Assembly: GCA_016630955.3 (NCBI GenBank)
Contig: CM049987.1
Coordinates: 124,001-188,000 of the forward strand
Reading direction: 5' to 3'
Length of the DNA: 64,000 nt
From: Didymella arachidicola
Lineage: Eukaryota > Ascomycota > Dothideomycetes > Pleosporales > Didymellaceae
Part shown: positions 10,811 to 22,989 of the stretch, one piece after another
How the letters are laid out: every line of letters begins with the position of its first letter
Position numbering within the stretch: position 1 is the stretch's first letter
The notes under the pieces: generated by a model
Told to the model about the DNA's origin: nothing
Seen by the model: only the letters and a program-made list of their open reading frames with translations
Database searches by the model: none
Made by a program: the position numbers and the translations under genes

Positions 10811-12676
10811 TCAAAACCAATACTGGTCTCCACTCCTACTGACCTCAAAACTACACCCTAAACCCCTCCCATCCTCTTTCATCCTCGCTTCTCCCTCCTC
10901 TAATTGCCTTAAAATAGTATCGCCCACGAGGGGCCCGTCCTCGCATATATCCTTGACGTGTATGACCACAACCTTCAGGCCTTTCAGGGGGCTCTCGAAC
11001 GCTGCGGACAGGAGCGCGCGATTATGCTCTGCACTCACGCTATTCAAATTCAGCGCCGCGGGGGCCGAGGGATGGGACGCGTGAGGATTATTTGGGGGTC
11101 CCGAAATATGCGCGTAATGTGGATTTGGGGTAGGTGTGCTGGTCGGCGTGTTGCTGAAGTCGAGCGACAACGAATCGTCATCGGCTTGGCTCGACGCGTT
11201 CATGCTCGATAGCGGCGTATCGACGCCCTTGATGCCGCTGCTGGCCCATATTCGACTGCGTCCCGGTCCGTCGAGTAGATCGCGGCTCATGCGCTTGCGT
11301 TTTCTTCCCTGGCGCGCTGCTTCGCGCTCATTCTCGCGCTCCCGGCGCGCGTTTTTCACCATCTCTGACAAGACCGAGAGCTCTGCAAGTAAGTGGCGCG
11401 GTGCGAGGTGTCCAAACAGCACCGCGTCGCCTTGCGCATCGGTATAGCTGCATTCGATGAATATGCCTGTGAGGATGCCAGCAGCGATCTTGGGCGCGGC
11501 TTCTGCCCAGATGACTGCTGTGCGAGGCGAAAGGGAGAGCGAGTCTGGCTCGACATCGCCGAAGATAAGGATCTCCTTTGTGGGTGTTGTCATTGTTGAT
11601 TCAGCACGGATGAAGAACGCGGACGAGTCGACTACACAGTGATCGGCTGGTATATTATTTTCTGCGACATGGCTGGATCTTCGATGTTGTTCGGTGCTGA
11701 ATGAACCAAGTCCAGGCGTCCCGGGCTGGCTTTGCGAGATGGACATGGAGAAACTATGTGAGCGGCCTTCTCGATTTTCGTTCTGATGCAGGGCCGCAGA
11801 AGCGTTTTGCAGACCTGAAGTCTCCTGTACTTCTGCATTTGAACCACGATGCACATGTCCCGGACCTTGCATGCAGTGTCCATGACTGACCTTGAAGCCT
11901 TTGACGCCGAGTCCGTCACAAACCTCGATGTAACCCCTACCTTTCCCCTGGCCCAAGGCAATGTTACCACCTTCAGCAAGTCGCTGGAATGACACCAGAC
12001 CCACACCTCCGTCTTCGTCAGTAAGGTTCGGCCAGATGATGTTGTTGAAAATGTGCGTCTTGATAGCGTGCACTGTGAACGGCAACGCTGCTAATCTTTT
12101 CGGACGTGACGTATTATGGAATGCCGCAGTGTTGACAACAAAGCCAGAAAGGTGGTCGAGATGTGGATGAGTGATGAGATATGTCGAGACGTGCTCTCGG
12201 ACGACATGCAACGCGTTGGCTCTTGCGCTCGCATTCGGGAAAGGCAGGCCGGCAAAGACACCGTCAAGTAGAGTTGTTATCTCCAGTGGCATGTCCTCGT
12301 CGGAGTAAGGTGTTTCTGCTCCGGAGTCGTCATCCGACAAAGGAGCGACCTCAGTCATAGGCGACGTACCATCCTCATTAATCCGAACGGCACCGCCATG
12401 GATGCTATCCACTTTCGGTGGAGACTGGATTCGCGGCTCTGAGATCAGGGGGAAATGCTGTTCTAGGATTCTGGTGATCGCCGCAAGGTGTGAACCGGCA
12501 TCGACCGCAAGGACCGAGTTCTTGGACCATTTGGTGGCTGTCGAACGCACGAGGAAGCCGGTTACATTGTCTTCGACTGGACCGCCGCCCGCACCCAGGC
12601 AGATCACCTGGATGGCGGGCTCGTTGTTGTGCCCAGATGATCTTCGGACCTCCCTGTGCCCATCGCTGTCCTTCAT
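10811..12676 (-). CDS. PDE1: Class II (low-affinity) 3',5'-cyclic-nucleotide phosphodiesterase
   Basis: A single-exon 621-residue frame from the ATG at 12676. It hydrolyses cAMP to 5'-AMP and so damps protein kinase A signalling. The diagnostic class II metal-binding motif THPHLDH is at about residues 169-175, preceded by a beta strand (STYLIT) as in metallo-beta-lactamase-fold enzymes. Further conserved pieces are ICLGAGGGPVEDNVTGFLVR near the N-terminus, the histidine-rich VSHGHC, the acid ILIFGDVEPD and the late IFIECSYTD and HLAPRHLLAEL. The C-terminus closes with VVVIHVKD, the usual last strand with its metal-ligand His. Two low-complexity inserts (about residues 90-130 and 440-530) make it longer than the roughly 370-residue yeast enzyme, as is usual in filamentous fungi. 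The start matches the family N-terminus. Confidence 0.93.
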   Translation of the reverse strand: MKDSDGHREVRRSSGHNNEPAIQVICLGAGGGPVEDNVTGFLVRSTATKWSKNSVLAVDAGSHLAAITRILEQHFPLISEPRIQSPPKVDSIHGGAVRINEDGTSPMTEVAPLSDDDSGAETPYSDEDMPLEITTLLDGVFAGLPFPNASARANALHVVREHVSTYLITHPHLDHLSGFVVNTAAFHNTSRPKRLAALPFTVHAIKTHIFNNIIWPNLTDEDGGVGLVSFQRLAEGGNIALGQGKGRGYIEVCDGLGVKGFKVSHGHCMQGPGHVHRGSNAEVQETSGLQNASAALHQNENREGRSHSFSMSISQSQPGTPGLGSFSTEQHRRSSHVAENNIPADHCVVDSSAFFIRAESTMTTPTKEILIFGDVEPDSLSLSPRTAVIWAEAAPKIAAGILTGIFIECSYTDAQGDAVLFGHLAPRHLLAELSVLSEMVKNARRERENEREAARQGRKRKRMSRDLLDGPGRSRIWASSGIKGVDTPLSSMNASSQADDDSLSLDFSNTPTSTPTPNPHYAHISGPPNNPHASHPSAPAALNLNSVSAEHNRALLSAAFESPLKGLKVVVIHVKDICEDGPLVGDTILRQLEEGEARMKEDGRGLGCSFEVSRSGDQYWF

Positions 12677-14164
12677 CCCCTCAGTACCTGTAAGCCCTCT
12701 CTTGAACGCAGCCTCGAAGGTCTACTTCAAACTTCTTTCGCGTAGTTGGTGATAATGGGGAGAGAGTACCTATGTCTGAGCCACGTTCGTTTCTTCGACA
12801 CTGGTACCACGTCAACCCCAGTCTCTTATAATGCAGATTGCAATAGATATGAGCTCGTCGCTGTGCTGTGTTCGTTCGCCCGGCAGTGATCTTTAAGTGA
12901 GCCAGTAATCCGAGTCACAACAACACCGCAAACGTAAAACGGACCGGCTTCATAGCAATTGTCTCTTGCGTAGGCTCCCCGCGCGAATCCCTAGCCTGCG
13001 GTAGAGGTCGAGGTCGCACAGCAACGGGCCGGATCCACTCACAGCCCTACGACGCAGGCAGCCGGACCTTGGGTTGAGGCGACTCGGCGCGGCGATCCAA
13101 AGTCTTTCTTGCAAGCCGACCTCACAACTCAGTGCGGCTCTGCGCTCACGCGACCCGACTAGCTCGCGCTGGGCGCGCGAATGCGTGTAATAAGCTCGGA
13201 AAGTATCGTTAGACAATGTGGAAGCCACCGGCAACAGGACTCGGGCGGACGTGAGGTCAAAGAAGATGAAACCAAAAGACGGGGGACTCGAGAATAGAAG
13301 ATTCGAAGCGCAAAGAAGTTGCGCCCTTGTTTTCGGTCCCTTCCTGCGCCAACAAAGCTGCGCCTGGGCTGCTTGTGCTGGACGCCAGCCAATGGGAAGA
13401 CGAGCGCTGTGTGGAGTAGCGTGCGCCGCAAAGTGCTCAAGAACGGTCGAGGTCAGATCGAGCCCTCAAAGCAACCAGTCTTTTGGCTCGAGTATGGATG
13501 CCCGTTGAGGCTCAAACGGTCGAGGAGCGTTAAGGCGGCGAACAGTAGCGGCAGTTGGGTTCTTCTGTTTGGCTCGGAAGGCACAAGGCAACACAAGTTG
13601 AGCTCAGCCCTTGATGCGAGGACATTCACCACGCCAAGCTGCCGAACTGCGCGGACACCAACGCACTGTATCTCGTGGCGCGGTAGTCATTAGTGCATCT
13701 GACCGCATGTTCGTGCACTTGATGCGATTGGTGACAGCAGCATGTAGAAGCGCTAGACGATGCCGGGCTCGGTCTCATTGCACGCCGATTTGCAAGAGTA
13801 GGTCGCTAAGCCGTTAGAATAGATCGTGAACTCTCGGTCCTTTGCTTGACAGCTACATGCTGCATGGCACATGCTGAGTCCCAAGTTGAACCTAATCATG
13901 CGGCTGAAAGAAGCGCCAAATTGATGCCGAAATCAGATGTAAGCGAGTTTAACATCGTCAGCGGAATGCAGGCCGTCACATGCAAACATCACGTCATGAG
14001 AACTCAGATTTGGTGTCGTGAACATGTGCTTTTTGCCTCTATGTTCGGGTCATAGCAATCTTTTTGATCTGCTATGCCCATCCATCATCCCTCATACCCC
14101 TTGGTAACAGGTCGTAAATCATCCGCGTCATTAACAAAACGAACACCGCAGAAAGGCAAGGCAT
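12677..14164. other. Intergenic, 1.5 kb
   Basis: Holds the promoter and leader of the phosphodiesterase gene and the 3' flank of the eEF1B-gamma gene. Several 60-130-codon frames occur on both strands around 12950-13700; they overlap one another and show no family features. No RNA gene is seen. Confidence 0.5.
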
Positions 14165-15646
14165 TTACTTGAAGACCTTACCGTCGGCCCACTCGTAAGA
14201 CTTGCCATTGACCTCAATGGGCTTGTCCCAGGACCACTGGTCCTCGACAAACTTGCGGTCTTCATCCTTGGTGGGGTCAAGCTTGGTGAACGTGTAAGAC
14301 TCGTGGTCAGGAGCGACATCGAACGCGGGTTGAGCGTCCTGGCCGCGGACGAGGAAGGCGCCCTTGATGACGGAGTCGTTGGCCACGCCATAGACGGAGG
14401 TGGCGCCGAAGAGGTACTTGCGAGAAGCCTCAAGACGGGCAAAGAAACCGCCAATCAAGTTGGAGGTCATGAAGGTGAGGGTAAGCTCATCGTTGTACTT
14501 GTAGTCAACGCTCCAGAGAGAGTACTCCTCGAAGTTGACGTTCTCCCAGAACCAGGGCAGGGCAACCTCGCGGGTCTCCTCGTTGGAGTACTTGCGCTTC
14601 CAGTCGTCAAGGACGAAGGTGGCGCGGGGGAGGGCCTCAAGAGGGTGCTTGGGCTTAGGGGCAGCAGGGGCCTCCTCCTCCTCCTCGGGCTCGGCAGCCT
14701 TGGGCTTGGGGGCAGCCTTGGGCTTCTCAGCCTTGGGGGCCTGCTCCTTCTTGGGGGCAACGTTCTTGATAGCCTCCTCAATGAACTCAAGCTTGGGGGC
14801 GACAGCGGAGTAGCTGGGGGTGTTGTAGATGGTCTCGTACCAGCGAGTGACGTTGGGGTTCTCGGACCTCCACTTCTTGTCGAAGAAGTACTGGAAGCCG
14901 CGAGCAACGATGCTGGCAGCGAAGATATCGGCAAGAGTCAGCCGCTCACCGACGAGGTAGGTGTGGGTGAAGAGGTGCTCCTCGAGGACGTGGACGGCCT
15001 TGAGAGCGGCCTTCTGTGAGTCATCGACGTTCTTCTTGTTGTAGGGGTCACGGCCGATGATGGGACGGAACCAGCCACCGAGGGGAGTGAGGACCTCCGT
15101 GTTGGCGAAGGACATCCAGCGGAGGATGGTGGCGTAGTCCTGCTTGGTCTTGCCGAGCAGGCTGGTCTTCTCGTTCTGGGAGGCGACTGGGGCAGGTTAG
15201 CGACTGAGTCACTTCGAGGTGGTATGAAATCGAGAAGAGTGCCGCCAACGTATGTCAGGAGTTTACTTTTTTCAACAATAGTTTTCAGACAGGGATAACT
15301 GAATGAATAACATTCGCACATCATACAACGCCGTGGGGAGGGTATGCGGGGTACTCACGGTAGACAGCGATGGCGATGGTCTCGGAGAGAACGAAGCCGT
15401 CCTTGCCCTCGAAAGTGGGGACCTTGCCGAGCTTGTTGAGCTTCAGGTACTCGGCAGAGACACCCTTGGCGGGCTCGGTGTCGACGAACTCGATGTCGAG
15501 GCCATTCTCCTTTGCGACCGCAAGGAGGGAGGTGGTGCGCGGGTTACCCTGAGGGGCTGTCAGTTGCAGTCCCTTCCCCAAATTTCGCAAGACGGCGGGT
15601 GCGGACGGCCACTCACGCTGTAGCTGTAGATCTTTCCGAAAGACAT
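14165..15646 (-). CDS. TEF3: Translation elongation factor eEF1B gamma subunit
   Basis: Three exons on the minus strand, 15646-15617, 15548-15359 and 15186-14165, encode 413 residues, the normal family length. The first exon is only 10 codons (MSFGKIYSYS) and is joined in frame by GTGAGT donors and CAG acceptors. Residues about 1-215 form a glutathione-S-transferase-like fold (NKLGKVPTFEGKDGF, SETIAIAVY). A lysine/proline/alanine/glutamate-rich linker follows (about 220-265). The C-terminal EF1G domain contains FVLDDWKRKYSN, FWENVNFEEYSLW and FLVRGQDAQPAFDVAPDHES. The protein is the structural subunit of the nucleotide-exchange complex that reloads eEF1A with GTP in the cytosol. It is divergently transcribed from the uS9m gene 246 bp away. 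The gene symbol follows the yeast naming, where the paralogues are TEF3/CAM1-TEF4; treat it as a family label. Confidence 0.95.
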
Positions 15647-15892
15647 GATTGCTGGTTGACCGTGGCCGGGACTGTACAATCAAGGGAAGCAGAGGCGTTG
15701 GAGAAAGAAAAAAGGTTGTTTGGGCTCGAAGTGGGGGTGGGTGGTTTTCGCTTTGCTCTGCTGACGCTAGAGGCAAAACAGCAAGGCCCAAGCTTGGCAG
15801 ACGGGATTTTGGAGCAGCAACGTGCAGGCCATCGTCAGCATCTGTGGTCCACCAGCCGCAACCCCAGACATTCTGCTCGACTGCACGGCGCA
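15647..15892. promoter_or_regulatory. Shared divergent promoter, eEF1B-gamma / uS9m
   Basis: Only 246 bp separate the start codons of two translation genes read in opposite directions, so both core promoters and leaders must lie here. Co-regulation with growth is plausible. I see no convincing TATA element in either direction. Confidence 0.6.
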
Positions 15893-17035
15893 ATGGTGTG
15901 CAGAAAGATCGCGCACGGCCTGTCGCGGGCCATCGACGCATTCGGAGCGCAGTCGCGGATACAATGCGCGCGAACCGCACGACGCAGCCTGCAGCCCCCG
16001 GCATCACGATGCATCTCTACGACCGTACCGAGACCCGCTGAGATCGAGACCGAGGCTCAGGAGCCCTTCACTGCTGCAAACCCCTTTGACTTCGAGGCCG
16101 AGGATGGAGACGGCGGTAAGCGTGTGAAGGATATCCTGCGCTCATTGCGTGTTGTGCCTGCTTCGCCCTCCTACTTCAGCGCAAAGCCAACATTCACCGA
16201 CGACTTCCTCTCTCTTTCCGCGCTCCTCCGCAAAGTCGCCACCCTCCCGACAATACCAAACGCCGAGGCGCCTAAGGTCGCGTGGAAAACCGTTGAGCAG
16301 TACCGCATCATGACCAACGAGCCTGTCAAGACCCAGCGCTTCCACAAGATGCTACACATCCTTCGGAGACTGAACTGCATCCACCCACAACTGATGCCTC
16401 AGGAAGTCGTCGAGGCGATGAAGCGCTACAAAAAGCCTAGTCAACCTGGCGATGTCAAGCCCAAGCCTGGTCTTATCGACGAGTTGGGTCGTGCGAAGGG
16501 CGTTGGGCGAAGGAAGACCTCGTCTGCGGTCGCGTGGCTTGTAGAAGGAGAGGGAGAGGTGCTCATCAACGGCCAGTCCTTGGCAGAGTACTTCGGGCGG
16601 CTGCATCACCGAGAGAGTGCGGTTTGGGCGTTGAAGGCCACCGGCCGGCTCGACAAGTACAACCTGTTTGGTCTAGTAGAGGGTGGCGGATTGACCGGTC
16701 AAGCAGAGGCCATGACCTTGGCGGTAGCAAAGGCATTGATGGTGCATGAGCCGGCGCTGAAACCAGCCCTGCGACGAGGTGAGTTGTACCCTGATCCTAT
16801 TCACACCTGCATGTGTGTTTGCTTTGACAATGAGCACATGTCAGCATCTTCAGCACATGACACAAGTCAACGTGAACCGTTCATGCAGAACTCCGAACTT
16901 GGACCGTGGCACAGCTGAGATGCAATCGCTAACTCTCACATAGCTGGCTGTATCACCCGTGATCCGAGAAAGGTGGAGAGGAAGAAACCCGGCCACATCA
17001 AGGCTCGCAAGATGCCCACTTGGGTCAAGCGGTGA
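15893..17035 (+). CDS. MRPS9: Mitochondrial small-subunit ribosomal protein uS9m
   Basis: Two exons, 15893-16778 and 16944-17035, encode 325 residues; the intron has a GTGAGT donor and TAG acceptor in phase 1. I chose the ATG at 15893, because it starts a basic, acid-free presequence (MVCRKIAHGLSRAIDAFGAQ then RSLQPPASRCISTT) typical for mitochondrial import; the frame is open further upstream but that is the eEF1B-gamma promoter. The C-terminal 130 residues are the bacterial-type S9 domain: GVGRRKTSSAVAWLVEGEGE, INGQSLAEYFGRLHHRESA, GGGLTGQAEAMTLAVAKAL, and the invariant tail RDPRKVERKKPGHIKARK...VKR, which lies in the second exon and reaches the ribosomal P site in homologues. The central part (about 50-190) is the fungal mitochondrial extension. 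Confidence 0.95.
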
Positions 17036-20000
17036 GGGGTGGAAATCTTGTACATCACCATGTGTATTTCATACTTGTGGCATTTAGCGGAGTCGAATGT
17101 AAGATGGTCCAGGTCGAAGTGCGCATGATTGTATAGATTACCATCAATGATGCCTTGCAGCGTCGTGATGCTCGAGGTGGTGCATAATCGGAGCGGCTGC
17201 AAATTTGGAGCTTCGTTTGCAAGCACAGTCGACATCGAGCACAAGCAGTAACATGCACGGTGTTGAGCTGCGTTCAGTGAAGTAGCGGTCAGGCCCATTG
17301 AAGACTAGGTGTGTCAAAGTGGGAACAGGTAAGTGCATGCTTGCATCTCTTTTCAGACTTGTGTCCTAGCAAGGACACGGACAATCGCGAGGCTGTTTAG
17401 CATGTTTCTTTTAGAGATCTCGTAGTAATCCAGAGATTTCGCAATTGGGCCCTCTGGAACACAACGTGTCGCCAGGGTCTGAAATGTAGTGGTCAATGGA
17501 GCCCTGGTGAACGTTGCGTCTGCACCTTCTTGGAGACATGGGAACGATTGGTTGCGGTTTTTCCAGATGTACCCACGATGCATGACTCAAAGCATGTTCC
17601 TCTGACGACCTTTCCGAGCGAGGGTCCTCCATCTTCGCATCGCGAGGAGACGCCTTGCCGCTGTAGATGAACGACCGGTGGCTTCCACCACGTGTTCCCT
17701 CCAAGTGATCTGTCAGACACGGTTTTGGGTCGCGTGGGTGTATCCGAGGATAAAAAGCCCCTTTTGTATCGAGAAGAAAAGAAGCCACCCTGAAACGGCG
17801 ACGCATGCTGTGCGACTTGTACCAGCATGTACCCCTTCTCATGGTGGGAAGGTACCGACATCCCGGATACGATATCGAAACAGATCATGGAGACGTTTCA
17901 GAATATGTTGTGAAATTGTAAGATCTCAATTCCTGGATTGCGGTAAAGCAGAACCGTTTGTACCCGGCTCGCTTTCGTTTTGACGCCTTCGGTCCAGTAT
18001 GTGCGTCCTGCATCAGGGACGACAGGGTGCACGGAAGTGCTGCTGTATCAGGGCCGTAATGTGCCAGAAGCTTGGCAGTCCTTCCTGTAGTAAGATACAT
18101 GTGGCTTGCAAACGGACTGATGAGAATGTGCTCGCATGATGGTGATCCTTCATGTGCTATTTGCGATCGACTTCCCCTTAGTCGTGCAGCCGACGTTGTG
18201 TTGGATGTCGATCAATGTACCTAACTGGCTGGATGAATTCATTCGATCCGAGCGTCCGTTGTCCGAAATGGTGCGAAATTTGACGGAACGAAGGCGACTA
18301 CATCCCGCAGATCTTGGACTAGCACACCTCACGGGCGTAAGCGAGCGCGTTGCCCACAAACCGATCTTACGATAGGTGCATGCGGTACTTCATGGTGGCC
18401 AACATCGTGAGTGCGTCTGACTGGGGTGAGTGGAGCTGGTGTTGCATTGCGTGACACAAATGTGGGCGTGGGATTGCGAATCGTTCAGCGATTACACCAA
18501 TTGGAGATTTTCCAGGTCGCTGCACGCCAGTGACGCTTGTCGTCATTTCAATCGATCTTACTCGTAAGGATTTCGCTTGGATGCATCTCGTCAACGGCAG
18601 CGGGTAGGGCGGAAACAGCCTCAACGGCGAAGGCGATTTGGCAGCGAATGTGGGCTAGTGATGCATTGCAGCCTGATTCGGCAAAGCGCCAGTACAGCCT
18701 CGTCTCTCATCTTGATAGAGTTCAGCGATAGTCACAGACCTCAAGCCTCGTGAGTGGAATCAGGAGATCTGACTCGCAAGCCGATAGGGCTGGCTGGCCG
18801 GCATTGCATTTGCAAGCCATCAGAGGGTCAGTGTGCTCTTCTCGAACGAAATGAAACCTTCTCGAAGCATGTTCGCCGCGGCCCTGTGTCATTTCCACAA
18901 AGCATTCGTGATACGGGAGCCAGGGTCGCCAGATGATCGCCGTTGAAAACGAGTGACGCACCTCGGCCGTAAGGACGATGTCCGCTAGGCTGGGCACTTC
19001 GAACGACGCTTGTTTCATCTGGCGGTGTCTGCGCCTACAGGCAAAGTGCACACCGTACAATGGTGTTTCTACTTGGCTGTCGAAGCTGCCACGTGAGGAA
19101 AGGACGGTGAGCGGCAGCGCGCAGGCGGTGGAAGCTGCTAAAGGCGGCGTCAACTGAGTCGTGCGCGGTGAGAGAGGAACAAAGCTTTCCTCAGCGGGTC
19201 GTGAAGATACATCATGTCTCGAGCTGGCCGCGGGCTGGTCTGGGCGCTGAGGTCGGGAGGATGACAGCAGGCTCAGGGCAAGAGCCAGTGAGACGTGCAG
19301 GAAGGAGCCTCCGACGGCGCGCTTAGGCTGCGGCCGCTCTACTGCATCTCATGCCACTGCAGTGCTTCGAGGTACTGCTCGCGAACATACAGTAGGTAGT
19401 CGCGTGTGGGAGCGGTTACATCACCACTTGTTGTTGTTGTGCGAAGGGGAAGGGCTTCTGAATCCTGAGCGATCGACGAGTTGAGGCTGGAGCAGGCTGA
19501 CGATCGCCCACGCGCATCAATCCTTGCCGAACCCACGGGCGCCCGCATACAGAGCAATGTCCTGTTCGAAGCTGGACGTGCTTGAAATGAACGCCCCTGA
19601 ATAGGGCAACCCGCAACAGCGTCCGCACAGTGCGCAGACAGGCTCTGTTCTGACACCAATACAGCGACCGCATAGCAGCAAGCAGAGCTGAGGCCGCATA
19701 AGTTCGACAGCCGTTTGATGATTTGGCAGCAGAGAAACGAATCAGCCGTGCGTTCGCAGCCTAGCAGTCTCCTGCATAAAACACATTTGCTACGAGGCAT
19801 GGTGTCCCTGCCGACTGCTGCAGTCGGTGCATGGGCAGCGAGCCTGTTGGGCTCGTCGACGTTCAGCTGGCAGTGCTCCCGCGTCTTCGTCGCTCGCCAA
19901 GCGCGTTGGAGGTTGAGGAGGTGTTCACGGAGCCCAGCAGCACGGCGACATTTGGCCGGGGTGGAGCCGCGCAGGGCCGAGTGAACCAGACTTTGCATGG

Positions 20001-21681
20001 AAACCAGAGATTTGGCCGTCGCGCAGGCTATGTGGCAGCTCTGGCACTCTGGCTGACAGCATGCGGTGGGCTCGCTGGCCTCGCCGCAGCTCCCACCAGG
20101 GCGACCACAGTCTAACAAGCGCGCTGGTGCCCTGCAGCAAAGCTGCCCAGGCGCAGATCCACCAGGGCGATCTGTAACTATGGCTTACAGGGGGCTGCTA
20201 GCCCCGCCCAAGCTCGACAAGGCCTGACCAGGGCCATCTCGGAAATCGGAGACGGAGACTTTGCTTTACGCTGTCATCCAGAGCTCATCGATCAAGCCTC
20301 CTTACTCGCCAGCCCTTACCCACCCGGCGCGCAGCCACATCCACTCTTCAGTACGCAAAACGGGATCCCAGCACGGTCTGCGTGCAGTCCTGGTGCCTCT
20401 AGAGAGCCCTTAGCTCGCAGACACCCCGGCTCGTGTGAATCTACATTTTGTTTCGCCGGCGTGGCGCGTTGGCGAGTTCCTTTTTGCTTCCCACACTCGT
20501 AGGTCCTGCCGGTTGCTGTTGAAGCTGTGGCTCGCTCCTCCTTCATCAGCATCTCAGTGCAGCTACCCCAGCACATCCCCCCACTCTGTTCTCGATCCAT
20601 CTACACCCTGCACAGCTTGGGCCTCTGCCGGACGTCCCCAGTGCAGCCGCCAGCCGACTCCCTCGTCAAACGACTGCTCGCAGCCCGTGACGTTGGTCGC
20701 CCGTGCTGTCACCGCTTTCATTAGACCTCACCACGCCCGTTTGTCTTCCTCTTCGAGCAGGCAGCGAGCCCCAATTTAGCCATTGTCGCACTTTTCCGTA
20801 TGGTCTCGGACCGACCGCTTCATTTCCCTCCTGCAATTGCACTGCGCTGCCCAGTGCGCGGGCAGCCGTCCAAAGACGTTGCCTGGTTTGGTATCGTGAA
20901 TAATACCAGCACGTGTTAGAGCCGTTGAGCTATCGGCCGCCGACGACTTTTAAGGTGTTTGAGACGTTCTCCTAGACGGACCTGCTCTTGTTCCGACTCG
21001 TTGAAAAACTCAATTGCGTGCAAGGACTGCCCTTCAAACACCGCACGCGCTCGCCGTGCTTCACCACCAGAAACCAACACCCACAGGGTTTTCCACGCTT
21101 GCTTTTGTCGGACGATCTCCTGTCAGCTAGTGGCTACGTGTCTAGCTGGTCCACTTTCACGCTCGCCTTTTCTCCAGCATTTCCACATCGGGACCAAGCA
21201 TTCCGGGTTTTGCCAGTCTCACTGCCACAGATCCTCGTCGCAGCCATACGAGGATACCCCGGACAACTCACGCGCGTCAGTGAGGCGTCTGCCCGCAGCT
21301 ACTTTTTTTGCATCTTCGGGCTCCATTGGTGGGCCTGTCGACGCACCAGGATCGAGTGTATATCATCCTTCGCTGCCGGGTGTTGCAACCATTCTGGTCC
21401 ATCCAACTCGGACGTCACCTTCCTCCGCCGCAGAATACCATAAGATCCTAATCCCGAACCACTGCAACGACCTCCTTCCTATTCGGAATAGCTCTTACTG
21501 TCGTCACCACCACCAAGACAGAACCCATTCCGCACCCGCCCCGTCCTGACTCTTACGCCCCTTCGCGGTCTTACTTCAAGTCTGCAAGCTGGCCAACTAC
21601 GCGACGCCACCAGTCTCGCCCTTAGGGTACCGGGCACTCGAACCGCCCTTCAGTCAGCAGCTCAAAGGCCGGCTGGGTGGG
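17036..21681. other. Gene-poor region, 4.65 kb, with a long pyrimidine-rich leader at its right end
   Basis: No gene is supportable. Frames of 60-260 codons occur on both strands (the longest on the minus strand at 19339-20118), but they are cysteine- and serine-rich, overlap others and show no domains. From about 20400 to 21680 the plus strand is strongly C/T-rich, with several short upstream ATGs. This is what a long promoter plus 5' leader of the gene starting at 21682 would look like. Confidence 0.5.
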
Positions 21682-22989
21682 ATGGACAATGACCGTCGGC
21701 CGCGGCAGAACCCCTCAGGTTACGCGAGCCAGCAAGGCACGCTGCTTCCACCGCAGAGCTCATATCCCGTGGTAAGCGCATCCGATCGCTTCAGGCAGGC
21801 GCCCTTGACTGCACCTGCCCCACCTACTTCTGCCCCCTCCTCTGGCAGCCGCCCCAGCTCGCAGAGTTACGGTTACGCTTACGGGGAAGGATCACAGTTC
21901 GTCGGCTCGTCGATCCAATCTGCAGGCGTGTCCTACGGCGCGCAGGGCTACAGTCCCGAACAGCCACAGCAACCGCAACAGCAGCGCACCGCGCAGCAGC
22001 AGTACTCGCCGTATGGCCAGAACGTCATGTACAGCGTGCCTGGGGCGCAGGGCTCTGCGACAGGGTCGTCACAGTATGAGCCTGTGGAACCGTACCAACA
22101 AAACAGGGACTCGGCAATAGAGGTTCTGAGCACCGGCTTTGGGGTCGCACAACCCCAATACTACAATGTGGCCGGCGAGGGTGGTCCCACGAGCGCGCCT
22201 GCCTCTGCTATTGCAACCCAAAACGTCCCTTCCCAATACCCCTCGCTAGGATATACAACGCAGCAAGCCCCGGTCGGACGAGAATCGCTCGCGCCCGCAT
22301 ACAGCACCAGCGGCATGACGGACCCCCACCAAGCCACCGCGCAGGCTGGCTACGCGCAGCCGGGCAACTATAGCGAGCAGCATGGTAGCGGCAACGAGTA
22401 CGACGATTTTTACAACAACTACCAGAGCGAGCTGAAGAAGACGTTCCAATATGTGCACGATGGGCGCATCAACGAGGCTGGCGCACAGCTACACCGACTG
22501 AGCGAGTGGCTGCTGCACTGGGCCGAGACACTGGGTAAGTTTCCTGAATGGTGCTGGACGGGACGAGCAGCTGAATTGACTACAGGCCTAGTGCGCGACG
22601 ACGAGACCCACTACGCGCAGCGCCTCAAGCTGTGGGAGGAATTCAATACCTGCTGGCTGTCGACGCTCCAGAAGCAAAAGACCATGACGCAGGACATGAT
22701 CAGCACCGGTCAACGCCCCCAGCCGCCGCAGTCCCTTATCGACTACGATACACTAGAGAAGATGGGCACACAATTGGTCAAGAACTGCGACAACATGGAA
22801 AAGCACGGTCTGGTCGACTACCAGATGGGTGTGTGGGAAGAGGAAATCATAGCGAGTTAGTGTCACGCTTCCCGCGTTTTTCGCATTACTAACCACTGCT
22901 CAGTGTTAACGTCGTGTCTCGACCTCCTCGAGGAAATGGGCGCTGGTTCTTCTGCACAGCGACCCACCGCGAATGCGCGCAGACGATAA
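21682..22989 (+). CDS. Conserved fungal protein with Q/P-rich N-terminus and helical C-terminus
   Basis: Three exons, 21682-22534, 22586-22855 and 22904-22989, give 402 residues. The first intron is 51 nt and reads through in frame, so it is easily missed; splicing it joins WAETLG to LVRDDETHYAQRLK. The second has a GTTAGT donor and CAG acceptor and replaces an early stop by a 27-residue tail (LTSCLDLLEEMG). Residues 1-240 are disordered, rich in Ser, Pro, Gly, Tyr and Gln (PQQPQQQRTAQQQY). Residues 245-390 form a charged helical domain beginning YDDFYNNYQSELKKTFQYV. There is no signal peptide or membrane segment. I do not know the function; the composition resembles that of transcription or RNA-associated proteins. 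Confidence 0.8.

Noticed and set aside
14303..15019. 238-codon plus-strand frame
   Set aside because: Exactly antisense to the eEF1B-gamma main exon and Leu/Gly-rich; a shadow of strong codon bias.
15512..15892. 127-codon N-terminal extension of the uS9m frame
   Set aside because: It runs through the eEF1B-gamma first exon, intron and promoter; the ATG at 15893 starts a normal presequence.
19339..20118. 259-codon minus-strand frame
   Set aside because: Cys- and Ser-rich, no domain, overlaps several other frames, in a region without splice-compatible extensions.
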